Source of the DNA: Mucilaginibacter sp.
GTDB lineage: Bacteria; Bacteroidota; Bacteroidia; Sphingobacteriales; Sphingobacteriaceae
Direction: 5' to 3'
Length of the DNA: 64,000 bases
Assembly: GCF_025362475.1 (NCBI RefSeq)
Contig: NZ_JANYGH010000058.1
Span: 248,001 to 312,000, forward strand
This document shows, piece after piece, positions 1 to 10,900 of this stretch. The notes beneath the pieces are model-generated. The model worked only from the letters and a program-made list of their open reading frames with translations, was not told the origin of the DNA and did no database searches. Positions within the stretch are counted from its first letter, which is position 1, and the number at the start of each line of letters is the position of its first letter. A program made the translations under genes and the position numbers.

Positions 1-1
1 C

Positions 2-820
2 GTATTTGCATACGAGTACCGGGTAACCTTTCGCGATACGCTATCAGCATCTGAAAAACTTTTGGATGGCACCTGGATAGGTAAAGCCGAAGCGGGTAAA
101 GATATACCGGTATCGGTAGAAGCAAATTTGCAAAAACGCGCACACCTCAAAGTTGGCGATAAACTGGTATTTAATGTACAAGGAGTACCTATGCCGGCCT
201 ATGTGGCCAGCATTCGTAAAGTAAACTGGGGTAAGGTACAAACCAATTTCCAGGTGGTTTTCCCTACCGGCGTGTTGGAGGATGCGCCACAGTTCCAGGT
301 GTTGCTTACGCATGTGCCCTCGAATAAGGTATCGGCCAAATTTCAACAGGCGGTAGTAAAACAGTTCCCCAATATTTCTATTATCGATCTGGGCCTGGTA
401 TTAAGTATTTTGGATGAATTATTGAGTAAGATAAGTTACGTTATCCGTTTTATGAGCGCGTTCAGCATCATTACGGGTATTGTAGTGCTGATAGCTTCGG
501 TACGGATCAGCAAATACCAGCGGATCCAGGAAAGCGTTTTACTGCGAACCTTGGGTGCCAGCCGAAAACAGATCTTTGCCATTACCGCTTTGGAATATTT
601 GTTCTTAGGCAGTTTATCGGCCCTAACGGGAATCCTGATAGCTGTTGCAGGAACGTGGTTCCTGGCTAAATATAGTTTCGAGATCCCCTATGCGGTTAGC
701 TTTATACCCGCTTTTGTATTATTTTTAATTATAACTATACTAACCGTCATTATCGGCTTGTTAAATAGTCGCGGGGTATTAAACAAACCGCCGTTAGAAA
801 TATTAAGGACCAACGCTTAA
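2..820 (+). CDS. ABC transporter permease, FtsX/YbbP-like, C-terminal part (truncated by window start)
   Basis: Frame is open to base 2; the TTG at 62 is internal. C-terminal TM helices with 'SVRISKYQRIQESVLLRTLGASRKQI' typical of FtsX-type permeases. Confidence 0.85.
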   Translation, partial: VFAYEYRVTFRDTLSASEKLLDGTWIGKAEAGKDIPVSVEANLQKRAHLKVGDKLVFNVQGVPMPAYVASIRKVNWGKVQTNFQVVFPTGVLEDAPQFQVLLTHVPSNKVSAKFQQAVVKQFPNISIIDLGLVLSILDELLSKISYVIRFMSAFSIITGIVVLIASVRISKYQRIQESVLLRTLGASRKQIFAITALEYLFLGSLSALTGILIAVAGTWFLAKYSFEIPYAVSFIPAFVLFLIITILTVIIGLLNSRGVLNKPPLEILRTNA

Positions 821-825
821 TTATT

Positions 826-1509
826 ATGCACAAATTTAAACTAACATACCTGCTGCTTTTTGTGGCTATCGCATTATCAGCCTGCGGCGAAAAAAACAAA
901 CCTGCAGCTGAAGCCGCAAGCAAAACCGCCCCCACTGCAAAAGCTGATGCATCGGCAGTAAAAACCATTTTATTTTTCGGCGATAGTCTTACCGCTGGGT
1001 ACGGGCTGGACGATCCGTCGGAAGCTTTCCCCGGTAATATCGCAAAAAAGATCGATTCGTTGAAAATGGCTTATAAAGTGATCAACGCCGGAGTAAGTGG
1101 CGAAACATCTGCTGGCGGCAACAGCCGGATAGATTGGACATTAAAGCAAAAGGTAGATGTATTTATACTGGAATTGGGAGCCAATGATGGTTTACGCGGT
1201 ATCCCACCCAACGAAACAGCAAAAAACCTGCAATCAATTATTGATAAGGTAAAGGCCAAATACCCTGATGCTAAACTGGTAATGCTGGGTATGCAGGTGC
1301 CGCCAAACATGGGGCCAGATTATGTAACTAAATTTAAAGCCGTATTTCCCACCATTGCCACAAAAAACAAAATGGCGTTGGTACCCTTCCTGTTGCAAGG
1401 CGTAGGTGGTCACCCGGATTTAAACCAACCCGATGGCATCCACCCTACAGAAAAAGGAGCAAAAATAGTTGCCGACAATGTATGGTCGGTTTTAAAGGGA
1501 AAGTTGTAG
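826..1509 (+). CDS. tesA: Arylesterase / lysophospholipase TesA-like GDSL hydrolase, lipoprotein
   Basis: Lipobox-like 'ALSACG', GDSL block 'FFGDSLTAGYGL', 'ELGANDGLRG', C-terminal 'DGIHPTEKG'. Confidence 0.9.
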   Translation: MHKFKLTYLLLFVAIALSACGEKNKPAAEAASKTAPTAKADASAVKTILFFGDSLTAGYGLDDPSEAFPGNIAKKIDSLKMAYKVINAGVSGETSAGGNSRIDWTLKQKVDVFILELGANDGLRGIPPNETAKNLQSIIDKVKAKYPDAKLVMLGMQVPPNMGPDYVTKFKAVFPTIATKNKMALVPFLLQGVGGHPDLNQPDGIHPTEKGAKIVADNVWSVLKGKL

Positions 1510-1578
1510 AATAGTATTAAAATAGATGTCTCTCTGCCAAATTTCGTGAAACACTGCAAGGAAATGTCATAAAAAAGG

Positions 1579-1655
1579 GCTGTCCTGCTGAGCCTATCGA
1601 AGCATGTAGGCAAAGGCCTCTGCGCGCGACCCATCGACAAGCTCAGGGTGACAGG
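1579..1655. repeat. Imperfect palindromic intergenic repeat
   Basis: ctgtcctgctgagcctatcgaagcatg is an imperfect reverse complement of catcgacaagctcagggtgacag. Confidence 0.55.
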
Positions 1656-1684
1656 CCTTTTAGAATGTACATAGGTTGATAACA

Positions 1685-1757
1685 AACACGTCATAGATAG
1701 TTGATAGGAACCACTACTCTGTAGATCGGGGATTGCTTCCTTCCTCAGCAATGACGA
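1685..1757. repeat. Degenerate copy of the 'cgtcattgcgaggtacgaagcaatctc' intergenic palindrome
   Basis: 'acacgtcat' ... 'gggattgcttccttcctcagcaatgacg' resembles the arms of the element at 23388-23498. Confidence 0.45.
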
Positions 1758-1835
1758 ATCTTTATAGCTCATGGGTAGGCACGAAGCAACAAGGTCTGTT
1801 TATTTCCAAACCGCCATTCAGGTTAATTATATAAA

Positions 1836-2924
1836 TCAAACCAGTGTTTTTAAAGATTTAGATAGGTAATGTTCCAATCCCGATGATGAATAATTTATAG
1901 TATTGCCAAACAAATTAATATAATTTGACTTTGGCTTATCATCTTTTAAAACTACATCAACTTCCAACTTATTTTTCTTTTGCCTGCCGTTAATGCCACG
2001 CATAATGATAGATTTAATGGCAAGATCTTCTGCGGGTAAAGAATAACCTATAAAAATGAGCTTATCCGCATTACGGATAGCTTCCATGGCCCCTTTCCAT
2101 ATCTGTAACAAGTTTGAATCCCTGATATCCCTTACAAAAGATGGGGTAACCATTACACTTTTTAAAGTAAGTGAGTTATTGCAAATGCATGTATTATCTG
2201 TCTTTTTTTGGGTTATATACGCCTGGTGCAAAATGCTTCCATAAGGATTTATATAGTATTGCCCGCAATAATCGCACCTTACCCAGTTAAGCGAACCATG
2301 AAGCTTAAAGTACTTAAAAAGTGGCCTGCTTTGTTGAAACTCTATTTCATCTGTAAGTACGCTTCTATAATTAATTCCATAATCTATCCTGTTTTCTTCG
2401 GCAGCATCAACAAATTGCTCGTCAATAATTAAATCGTAATTAGTGGTAATAATACTTACTGTACCATTTTTCTTTTCCTGCTTTATGGGGTCAAAGAATA
2501 ATGGAATTAATTCTTCTTCTCGTTCAGAATATTCGGTTAAATGATATGCTATCAGTAATTCATCAACTGCCCTTTTTAACAATGCTTGAAAGTCCCTGAG
2601 ATTTTTTTCATTAAGTTTTGGATGCGGCGGCGCGTTGTATAAACAGCAATGATCAATAAATGATAAAACCTCGGTTATATTAGGAATATCCTGACTTTGA
2701 TTTAATTCATTTTTTTTTACGCTCTTCAACCCCGGATATATCAAATACAGATAGTGTAAAAGTTTTTCTTCCTGATCCCATTCTTCATCTGTTTTGGTTG
2801 CACCTAATTCAAACAAATCATGTTTTAAAAGCTTTGATAAAATCTCAGGCATAATTTCGCCGGTTAGTGGATATCCAAAACTTTTACTGAAACCGGCACC
2901 CAAAAAATAAACTATATCTTTCAT
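1836..2924 (-). CDS. SIR2-like (SIR2_2 type) family protein
   Basis: 'FLGAGFSKSFGYPLTGEI', 'IITTNYDLIID', 'KLHGSLNW', 'CDYCG...CIC' zinc-ribbon-like cysteines, 'LIFIGYSLPAEDL'. Confidence 0.8.
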   Translation of the reverse strand: MKDIVYFLGAGFSKSFGYPLTGEIMPEILSKLLKHDLFELGATKTDEEWDQEEKLLHYLYLIYPGLKSVKKNELNQSQDIPNITEVLSFIDHCCLYNAPPHPKLNEKNLRDFQALLKRAVDELLIAYHLTEYSEREEELIPLFFDPIKQEKKNGTVSIITTNYDLIIDEQFVDAAEENRIDYGINYRSVLTDEIEFQQSRPLFKYFKLHGSLNWVRCDYCGQYYINPYGSILHQAYITQKKTDNTCICNNSLTLKSVMVTPSFVRDIRDSNLLQIWKGAMEAIRNADKLIFIGYSLPAEDLAIKSIIMRGINGRQKKNKLEVDVVLKDDKPKSNYINLFGNTINYSSSGLEHYLSKSLKTLV

Positions 2925-3037
2925 TACACAACTTTTATATCCTTTTTTAATATTTCACGGGCTTTATCATCAGCAATTAGTAACTGCCATATTCCTAAAC
3001 CTGGCTGATTGGCGGGAATTTTTGAATAAGGTTTAGG
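2924..3037 (-). pseudogene. C-terminal ORF remnant (37 codons, no start codon) whose stop overlaps the SIR2 start codon
   Basis: Read on the - strand: PKPYSKIPANQPGLGIWQLLIADDKAREILKKDIKVV*, preceded directly by TAA (3040-3038). The terminal TAA shares its last A with the SIR2 ATG (TAATG). Confidence 0.5.
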
Positions 3038-3242
3038 TTACAACTGTGGTTGTTGACTGATTTTTCAATTTGATTTTAACAATTAAACAGAAATGTCAAA
3101 CCATCGATGACAAACTAAAAATCAGCTACTTATATTGATATAAATGTACCTCAAAGCACAGAAAGTACAATAGGTGTTTTCACCGTAATTTCTACCGTAC
3201 TTTTACGTGGCAACAAAAAAGAAAGGTATTAATATGAAGAAT

Positions 3243-3926
3243 TTAATCGCGCCACAAATACGGAAAAAGCAACAATGCCGTAGTTATAACAATGGCATTT
3301 ATGGCAAACAAAACACCCATATTGCCATAGCTAAAGCTTCTGTCAACGCCATCCATAGCACTTTTGCTTAGGCGGATAAGGATAAGTATTACTGGTATAA
3401 TAACCGGGAAACTTAGTATGGCCATCAGCGTACCATTATTACCCGCTTTTGAAGCAATGGCCGATATCATGGTGAACACGGTTGAAAAGCTTACACTGCC
3501 TATAAAAACGGCAATGAAGTAAAATAAAGGATCGCCAAGAGGCTTAACAAAAAATACTTTGTATACTATCAACGCCAGGAAACTGATCAATGACATCAGC
3601 AATATATTATAGATAGTTTTTGACAGGATAATAGCCTGCGGGCTGGCAATGGAGTAGTAATACAGCAGGCGGTTTTTGCTTTCCTGCATAAAGCTTTTGG
3701 CAATGGCGTTAACCGATGCAAATAACATAATGATCCAGAAAAGCACATTCCATACCAGGGGATAGCTGCTGCTGCCGCTAAAGCCGGGGGTTAGGTTAAA
3801 AGATATATAACAAACAAATACGGTTGATACAACATATAACAAAACCCCGTTAAAAGCATATTTTGACCGCCACTCCAGCAGAATTTCCTTTTTTAACAGA
3901 TGGATGGTTTCGTTAACAAGCTTCAT
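3243..3926 (-). CDS. ccmB: Heme exporter protein CcmB (cytochrome c biogenesis ABC permease)
   Basis: 227 aa, starts 'LLKKEILLEWRSKYAFNGVLLYVVSTVFVCYI', multi-TM; typical CcmB length and N-terminus. Confidence 0.85.
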   Translation of the reverse strand: MKLVNETIHLLKKEILLEWRSKYAFNGVLLYVVSTVFVCYISFNLTPGFSGSSSYPLVWNVLFWIIMLFASVNAIAKSFMQESKNRLLYYYSIASPQAIILSKTIYNILLMSLISFLALIVYKVFFVKPLGDPLFYFIAVFIGSVSFSTVFTMISAIASKAGNNGTLMAILSFPVIIPVILILIRLSKSAMDGVDRSFSYGNMGVLFAINAIVITTALLLFPYLWRD

Positions 3927-4069
3927 GCGGCAAAGGTAATAATTTGTAAGAACTATGGCGTTTTAAGCGGGAGGTTGAACACCGCCTCCGCCCGTATTAA
4001 TATGAGAATTGCCCGGGCCCTGTTTTTTGCACTTATTTAATTTTAAATTCGCATATCAATTAACAAACC

Positions 4070-4555
4070 ATGCCCATAGCTTATTGCCGTACACCGGTTG
4101 GAATAACCCGTATTACCCAGGATGATGATTGTATTTCGGGCATCTCTATTTTAGATGATGAACCCGAGGTAAGCCCTGCCCCAACCCAGTTATTACAAAC
4201 GGTTATCGACCAGTTAGCGGAGTATTTTGCAGGTGAAAGAAAAACATTCGATTTTCCCATAAAGCAACCCGGCACCGCATTTCAACAACAGGTATGGGAT
4301 AATCTGTTGCAAATTGGATATGGTGTTACCATGAGTTATGCACAGCTATCCAACCAAATGAATAATCCATTGGCTATAAGAGCTATTGCCGCGGCCAATG
4401 GTAAAAACAATTTATGGGTTGTTGTTCCATGCCACCGGGTAATAGGATCAGATGGCAGCCTAACCGGTTACGCGGGTGGCCTTTGGCGCAAACAATGGCT
4501 GTTGGAGCATGAGGCCCGCGTTATGGGTGTTGGACAAACAAGGTTAAATTTCTAA
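4070..4555 (+). CDS. ogt: Methylated-DNA--[protein]-cysteine S-methyltransferase
   Basis: 'VVPCHRVIGSDGSLTGYAGGLWRKQWLLEHE' active-site block. Confidence 0.95.
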   Translation: MPIAYCRTPVGITRITQDDDCISGISILDDEPEVSPAPTQLLQTVIDQLAEYFAGERKTFDFPIKQPGTAFQQQVWDNLLQIGYGVTMSYAQLSNQMNNPLAIRAIAAANGKNNLWVVVPCHRVIGSDGSLTGYAGGLWRKQWLLEHEARVMGVGQTRLNF

Positions 4556-6487
4556 CATATCCTTACGTTTTAACAGCAGCCTGCTCATTTTTTCATGCAA
4601 CTGATATGGCTGGAAAGGTTTTGAAAGCACATCATTCATTCCCGCCGTTAAAGCCTCCTGCTGCTCGTGCCCAAATGATGCTGCCGAAAGTGATATAATA
4701 GGTATGCTTCTTTTAGGTTCCACAAAATCAACCCTGATATTCCTGGCTGCTTCGTAGCCATTCATTTCGGGCATGTGGGTATCCATCAAAATAATATCGT
4801 AATGTTTGGTAGCCAGCTTATCAAGTGCTTTGCGGCCATTGTCAACCATATCTACCTCTATCTGCCAATCTTTCAATATTTTCGACAGCATAAACTGGTT
4901 CACCATATTATCTTCGGCAACCAACACTTTTATGTTATGGAACGAGGGAAGCGCCTTACTTGATATTGGCCCAACTTCTTCAACCGGTTTATTAACAATA
5001 GTGTGCCAGTTTATAAAGCTAAAGGTACTGCCTTTGCCTACCTCGCTGCTCACACTTAGTTCGCCGCCCTTAAGTTCAACCAGTTTGGTTACAATGGCCA
5101 GGCCAAGGCCAGTACCACCATATTTACTTTCCGTATCTGCGTCGGCCTGCTCAAATGACTCAAATACGTTGGCCAACCTGTCTGCTGGGATGCCTATCCC
5201 TGTATCTTCAACACTATATTGTAATTTCACCTTATCATTATGCCTTTGCAATACGGATACTTTTAGCTTTACATAACCCCGCTCGGTAAATTTTATGGCA
5301 TTGCTCAGGAGGTTCATCAGGATTTGATTAAGTCTTAATGCGTCAATCAACAAATGTTGCGGCACGTCATGATCTATCTCAAGCAAAAAATCAATATTAC
5401 TTTCATCAGCTCTGAATTTTAACAGATCAAATACCGACTTAATGATATCATGTACATTATTTTCTGTACGTACAATATTAAACTTACCGGCCTCTATCTT
5501 TGAAATATCCAATACATCGTTTATAACACCTAAAAGCGATTTTGACGAAGTCTCCAACAGGTCAAGCATTCCCCTTTGCTGTTCATCCAAATTGGTTTTA
5601 AGCAACATACTGGTTATACCAATAATACCGTTAACAGGGGTACGCAATTCATGACTCATATTAGCAAAAAAGGTTTCTTTAACTTTTTTACTATATTCTG
5701 CCTCTTCTTTTGATTTTATCAGTTGCTCCTGGTAACTTTTCTGCGGTGATATATCGCTGATATTGATAAAAATTATTTTGTTATGGTAGGATGCACGGCA
5801 CTCCACCCAGATCACCTTTTTATCAAACCTTTCAAACCTGAATTCAAAAACAGCAAAACTGAGGTTGTCATTAATAATCTCGCCAAGCTTTTTACGAAAC
5901 GCCGGCTGATCTTCTGCAACGGCCAGGTTAACAACATTATTACCCAATAGTTCGGCAGGTTTAAACCTCATGATAGATTCAACCGCCGGGTTAATATTTT
6001 CTATCCGCAGGGTTTGGGCATCAACAGAACAAATAATATCGGCCGAGTTTTTTACAACGATGGAAAAGTTTTGTAATTCATCGTTCTTCTTTTTTATTTC
6101 GGCTTGTATACGGGCAAGTTGCACAAATGAATCAACCTTTGCCGAAGTAATATAAGGATCAAGTGGTTTATACAAATAATCAATAGCGCCCGTGCCCAGG
6201 CCTTTAACCGCGTATTTGGTTTCCTTTGATATCGCGGTAACAAAAATTACCATAATATCTTTGGTGCGCGGGTTTGATTTAAGCATTTCTACCAGCTCAA
6301 AACCATCCATTTCGGGCATCTGCACATCAACTAATGCTATGGCAATATGATTTTCCCAGGCTATCTTAAGGGCTTCATTTGGGGATGTTGTAGAAAAAAT
6401 ACGAATGTCATCGCGTTTTAATAATGCATCAAGTGCTATTATATTCTCTTCTCTATCATCAACAATAAGAATATTTACAGGGGGCAT
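4544..6487 (-). CDS. Hybrid histidine kinase (REC-PAS-HisKA-HATPase-REC)
   Basis: N-terminal receiver 'ALVDVQMPEMDGFEL', PAS region, 'FFANMSHELRTPVNGIIG', 'GTGLGLAIVTKLVEL', C-terminal receiver 'ILMDTHMPEMNGYEAA'. 3' end overlaps the ogt 3' end by 12 nt. Confidence 0.93.
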   Translation of the reverse strand: MPPVNILIVDDREENIIALDALLKRDDIRIFSTTSPNEALKIAWENHIAIALVDVQMPEMDGFELVEMLKSNPRTKDIMVIFVTAISKETKYAVKGLGTGAIDYLYKPLDPYITSAKVDSFVQLARIQAEIKKKNDELQNFSIVVKNSADIICSVDAQTLRIENINPAVESIMRFKPAELLGNNVVNLAVAEDQPAFRKKLGEIINDNLSFAVFEFRFERFDKKVIWVECRASYHNKIIFINISDISPQKSYQEQLIKSKEEAEYSKKVKETFFANMSHELRTPVNGIIGITSMLLKTNLDEQQRGMLDLLETSSKSLLGVINDVLDISKIEAGKFNIVRTENNVHDIIKSVFDLLKFRADESNIDFLLEIDHDVPQHLLIDALRLNQILMNLLSNAIKFTERGYVKLKVSVLQRHNDKVKLQYSVEDTGIGIPADRLANVFESFEQADADTESKYGGTGLGLAIVTKLVELKGGELSVSSEVGKGSTFSFINWHTIVNKPVEEVGPISSKALPSFHNIKVLVAEDNMVNQFMLSKILKDWQIEVDMVDNGRKALDKLATKHYDIILMDTHMPEMNGYEAARNIRVDFVEPKRSIPIISLSAASFGHEQQEALTAGMNDVLSKPFQPYQLHEKMSRLLLKRKDMLEI

Positions 6488-6516
6488 GTAATATTGATTA
6501 TATGTATGGTGAATCT

Positions 6517-7104
6517 TTATGTATTCAATAAATTAAAAATCTCTTCTGTTCGCAATATATATTCGGCAGCTCCAATGTTGATAGCTGCCTGCGGCATTTC
6601 GTCCATTTCTGCATCTTCCGGGTGCTGTGCTATCGTTGTTGCACCGCTATTCCGCAGCTTTAATAAACCTTCGGCGCCATCCTGGTTTGCACCGGATAAC
6701 AAAATAGCTATACAACGATCTTTGTAAACTTCGGCAAAGCTCTCAAAGGTAACATCAATTGATGGTTTAGAAAACCAAACAGCTTCAGAAACATCCAAAC
6801 TGAATGTACCTTCTTTTTCGATAAGGGTATGGTAATTTGCCGGCGCTATGTAGATAGTATTCTTGTTAAGGATATCCTTATCTGCAATTTCACGCATCAA
6901 GATACGGCTATTTTCGGCAAACAGTCTTTCTATCTCACTTAAATAATTTTTTTTTCTGTGAATTACTATAATTACCGCCTTATTAAGTTCAGACGAAAGT
7001 AATTTAATTATTTGGAACACCAGTTTAAATGAGCCTGCCGATCCGCCTAACAATAATATTTCGGCAGATTTCCAGCGTTCAATTAATTTTTTATCAGGAC
7101 CCAA
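6517..7104 (-). CDS. cheB: CheB-type methylesterase, catalytic domain only
   Basis: 'LLLGGSAGSFKLV', 'IVIHRKKNYLSEIE', 'LLSGANQDGAEGL'; no receiver domain. Confidence 0.88.
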   Translation of the reverse strand: MGPDKKLIERWKSAEILLLGGSAGSFKLVFQIIKLLSSELNKAVIIVIHRKKNYLSEIERLFAENSRILMREIADKDILNKNTIYIAPANYHTLIEKEGTFSLDVSEAVWFSKPSIDVTFESFAEVYKDRCIAILLSGANQDGAEGLLKLRNSGATTIAQHPEDAEMDEMPQAAINIGAAEYILRTEEIFNLLNT

Positions 7105-7942
7105 CTTTTTGATAGATGTTTTCTTTTTGATTAATTACCTTAAACTTCTTTTTGAAAGCATCAGAGCGTATGGTTTCTTTACTGCCCAGGCACAAATACC
7201 CCAGCGGGCATAAACTTTGGTAAAAAAGCTCCAGGATGCGCTCTTGTAGTTCAGTTTCAAAGTAGATGAATACGTTACGGCAGCTAATGAGCTGAAACTC
7301 GTTAAACACCCCGTCTGATACCAGGTTATGAACGGAAAAAAGTGTATTTTGTTTCAACTCGTTATGGATTGAAGCCGCGTCGTATAGAATAGTAAAATGA
7401 TCTGATATTGATCCTCTTAACCCTGTAAGCTGGTAATTTTCGGCATAGCTTTTTATGTTGCGCAGGCTATAAATACCTTTACGGGCTTCCTTTAATACTT
7501 CGGTGTTAATATCCGTACCGTATATGAATGATTTTTGGCTTAAACCGGCCTCGCGCATCAATATAGCCAGCGAGTATACTTCCTCGCCTGTTGAGCAGCC
7601 GGCAACCCATATTTTTGAATGCTGATAGGTTGAAAGATAAGGCACAACCTGGCTATTTACAGCTTTGTAAAAAGTAGGATCCCTAAACATTTCGGTAACG
7701 TTAACCGTTATCTCCTCTAAAAAATCCTGGAAAAAGGACTGATCATTCACCAACATGTGTTTGAGGTCATAATAGCTTATTTTTTTAAGTTGCATGATTC
7801 TGGTGATCCTCCGTTTTAAAGAGGCCTTGGTATATCCCGAAAAATCAAAGCCATGAATCCTTTTTACCAGGTCAATCAGCTCGGATATTTGGGTGGATGA
7901 TATAATAACAGAAGTATCAGTCATAATTAACTTTCCAGCCAC
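7094..7942 (-). CDS. cheR: CheR-type protein-glutamate O-methyltransferase
   Basis: 'EITVNVTEMFRDPTFYKAV', 'VWVAGCSTGEEVYSLAI', 'LISCRNVFIYFE'. A start at 7924 (MTDTSVI...) fits the preceding stop better than 7942. Confidence 0.93.
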   Translation of the reverse strand: MAGKLIMTDTSVIISSTQISELIDLVKRIHGFDFSGYTKASLKRRITRIMQLKKISYYDLKHMLVNDQSFFQDFLEEITVNVTEMFRDPTFYKAVNSQVVPYLSTYQHSKIWVAGCSTGEEVYSLAILMREAGLSQKSFIYGTDINTEVLKEARKGIYSLRNIKSYAENYQLTGLRGSISDHFTILYDAASIHNELKQNTLFSVHNLVSDGVFNEFQLISCRNVFIYFETELQERILELFYQSLCPLGYLCLGSKETIRSDAFKKKFKVINQKENIYQKVGS

Positions 7943-10900
7943 AGTTGCATTAACGAAATTAACCTGTCCATATCAACCGGCTTTGTGATGTAGTCATTTG
8001 CCCCGGCGGCTATGCACTTTTCACGGTCATCTTTCATTGCTTTTGCAGTTAAAGCTATTACAGGCAATTTAGCCCATTTGTTTTGCTTGCGAATGTACCT
8101 TGTGGCCTCATATCCATCCATTTTGGGCATCATGATATCCATCAGTACAATATCAATATCGTGTACCTCTTCCAGCTTGGCAATGGCTTCTTCACCATCG
8201 TTGGCTATTTCCACAACCAGGTCATAGCTTTGCAGGGCGCTGCTTAAAGCAAAAATATTGCGCATATCGTCATCAACTATAAGCACCTTTTTACCTTTAA
8301 TGGCATCCTTCCCCTTAGTTGGTAATTTGGGTTTTGATATAGGTGTTGATACCTGGCCCACAGATTCGCTTATTTTGTTCAGGAACAGATTAACCTCATC
8401 AATAAGCCTATCGGCAGATTTGTTGGTTTTAACTACCATGGCATTGGCATACTGCATCAGCCTGTTCACAGATGCCTTATCAAGCTCCATAGCTGTATTA
8501 ACTATTACAGGCAATGGTGCAAAGCGGTCAACATTTTTTATCTTATCAAGCAGGTCCAGTCCGGAAATATCGGGCAGGTTAAGGTCAAGGATCACACATT
8601 GGTACTCATTTTCATGCAGCATCCTGAATGCCGATTCGCCGTCAAAAGCCTGATCAACCGTAATACCCTGGCTTATCATCATATCTTTAAGCGCCTGGCT
8701 CTGCACCTTATGATCTTCCACAAGTAATATCTGACTAAACTTAACACCGCTGTGCAACATGATGTCGGCAAACAGCTTATCCAGTGTTTCGGTATTGATA
8801 GGTTTCTTCAGGAAACTGATGGCCCCCTCCTTATGCACCCGGTTAGCGGCAGCCTCACCGGCCGACATCAGGTGAACAGGAATATGCATAGTTGCCTCAT
8901 CAGCTTTTAATTCTTTCAATATCTGCCATCCATCTTTACCGGGCAGCATAATATCCAATATCACGGCATCAGGCTTAGCCTCTTTCACGGTTTCAAAGGC
9001 ACGGGTACCTTCATATACCATAATTGATTTATAACCATGATCGCGAGCATAATCCTGCAAAATATTGGCAAAGTTTTTATCATCCTCTACAATTACAACC
9101 AGCGGATCGCGGTTATCCTCTCTTGCCACAGCTTTAGCCGGTTTCAAAAAGTTGTTTTCTGCTTTAAAAGTTTGCGCGGTTGGCAATATAATATCATCAA
9201 CTATCGGCACCACTTTAGCTTCAAAAGGTATTGTGAGCACAAATTCGCTGCCCAGGCCAGGTTCGCTGCTCAGGCTAATGCTGCCACCAAGCAGTAAAGC
9301 CAGTTCTCTGCTGATAGAAAGGCCTAAACCTGTACCACCATATTTACGGCTTGTTGAACCATCGGCCTGTTGAAAGGCCTCAAATATGATCCGTTGTTTT
9401 TCGGCAGGAATACCGATACCAGAATCTTTTATGGCAAAACTGATGGTTTTATCTTTTGCCCCCGGTTTAGCGGTAATGGATATTGATCCATTTTCTGATG
9501 TAAATTTAAACGCGTTTGAGAGCAGGTTTTTAATAACCTGTTCAACCCTTACCTTATCAGTAAATACGGTTACAGGTACATCATGGGCAACACTGGTTTT
9601 AAAGTTGATCTTTTTGTGGCCGGCAATTTCTGAAAACAGCATTTCCATATCGCCCAAAATTTCAGATATTTTGATATCCTCATTTTGCATATCAAGCTTG
9701 CCAGATTCAATTTTCGACAGATCGAGGATGTCATTGATCAACGTAAGCAGATCGTTACCGGCGTTAAATATCACACTGGCGTATTTGATCTGGTCTTCTG
9801 ATAGGTTGTGTGGTTTGTTATCCCTAAGGATACGCGCCAATACCAGGATACTATTTAGCGGGGTGCGCAGCTCATGGCTCATATTGGCCAAAAACTCAGA
9901 TTTATATTTGCCTGTCGTTTCCAGTTCCTCCACTTTGAGGTTAATGGCGGCGCGGGCTTCTTCAATGGCCTGGTTTTTTTCTTCAAGCAGGCTGGCCTTT
10001 TCTTCCAATTCGGCGTTTATGGTACGCAGCTCTTCCTGTTGCACGCGTAACTCTTCTTCTGATGCCTGCAACATTTCTGTTTTGTTCATCAGCTCTTCGT
10101 TGGTAACGCGCATTTCTTCCTGTTGTGCTTCCAGCTCTTCTGCCTGTTGCTGGGTTTCCTCAAACAGATCATGCATAATGGTGCGTGCCTGTGCTGTATT
10201 AACCGCTATACCTATATCGTTGGCAACAGCAAGAATGTATCCCCGGTCGCTATCAGATAAACCGGCGCCAAAAGCAACCTCCATTACCCCCTTTAACTTT
10301 TTATCAAAAAAGAAAGGAACAATAAAAGTTTCTGTTAAAAGCTCTTTAACTACCGACGATGAAATTTCAAGCCTATCGTTCAGTTTCCCTTTTACAACAG
10401 CGGCTTTTTCATCCAGTGCAACCTGGCCAACCCATCCTTCTGATAATTTAATTGTTTTCTTTAACAGTTCGGGATTATGAAACGCGTATGATGCATACAA
10501 CTCCAGGAGCTGTTCCCGTTCATCATATAAATAAAATGTACCTACAGCCGCTTTACTATGGCTACAAACTTCGGTAAGTATGTTTTTAGATAATTCTTTT
10601 TCGCTTTGCTGCCCCTGCATCTTTTCGTTAAGAATACCGGTACCCGTTAGCAGCCAATTTTTAGCTTCATTTTCGGCAAGCACTTTGGCCAGCTCAATAT
10701 TCGCTACTTTAATTTCATCTTCTATTTTTTTCTGCTTATTAAAAGTTGCCTGTATATAGAAGAATAAAAGCAGGATAATGACCAGGAATATTAATGAACC
10801 GAAAACGATAATGATAATAGCCCTGTCAGAAGCAGATTCTGAATTTTTTTTGCGGACATTTAGCAATCTGCTTTCGTTATCAATAACACGACCAACAAGC

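Noticed and set aside
1410-1772. 120-aa - strand ORF
   Set aside because: Runs across intergenic palindromic repeats and the 3' end of tesA; not protein-like.
4806-5276. 156-aa + strand ORF antisense to the hybrid kinase
   Set aside because: Overlaps the HATPase/REC coding sequence; Ser/Thr/Pro-rich composition of an antisense frame.
9386-10480. 364-aa + strand ORF antisense to the large hybrid kinase
   Set aside because: Ser-rich low-complexity translation, complete overlap with strongly supported kinase domains; typical shadow ORF.
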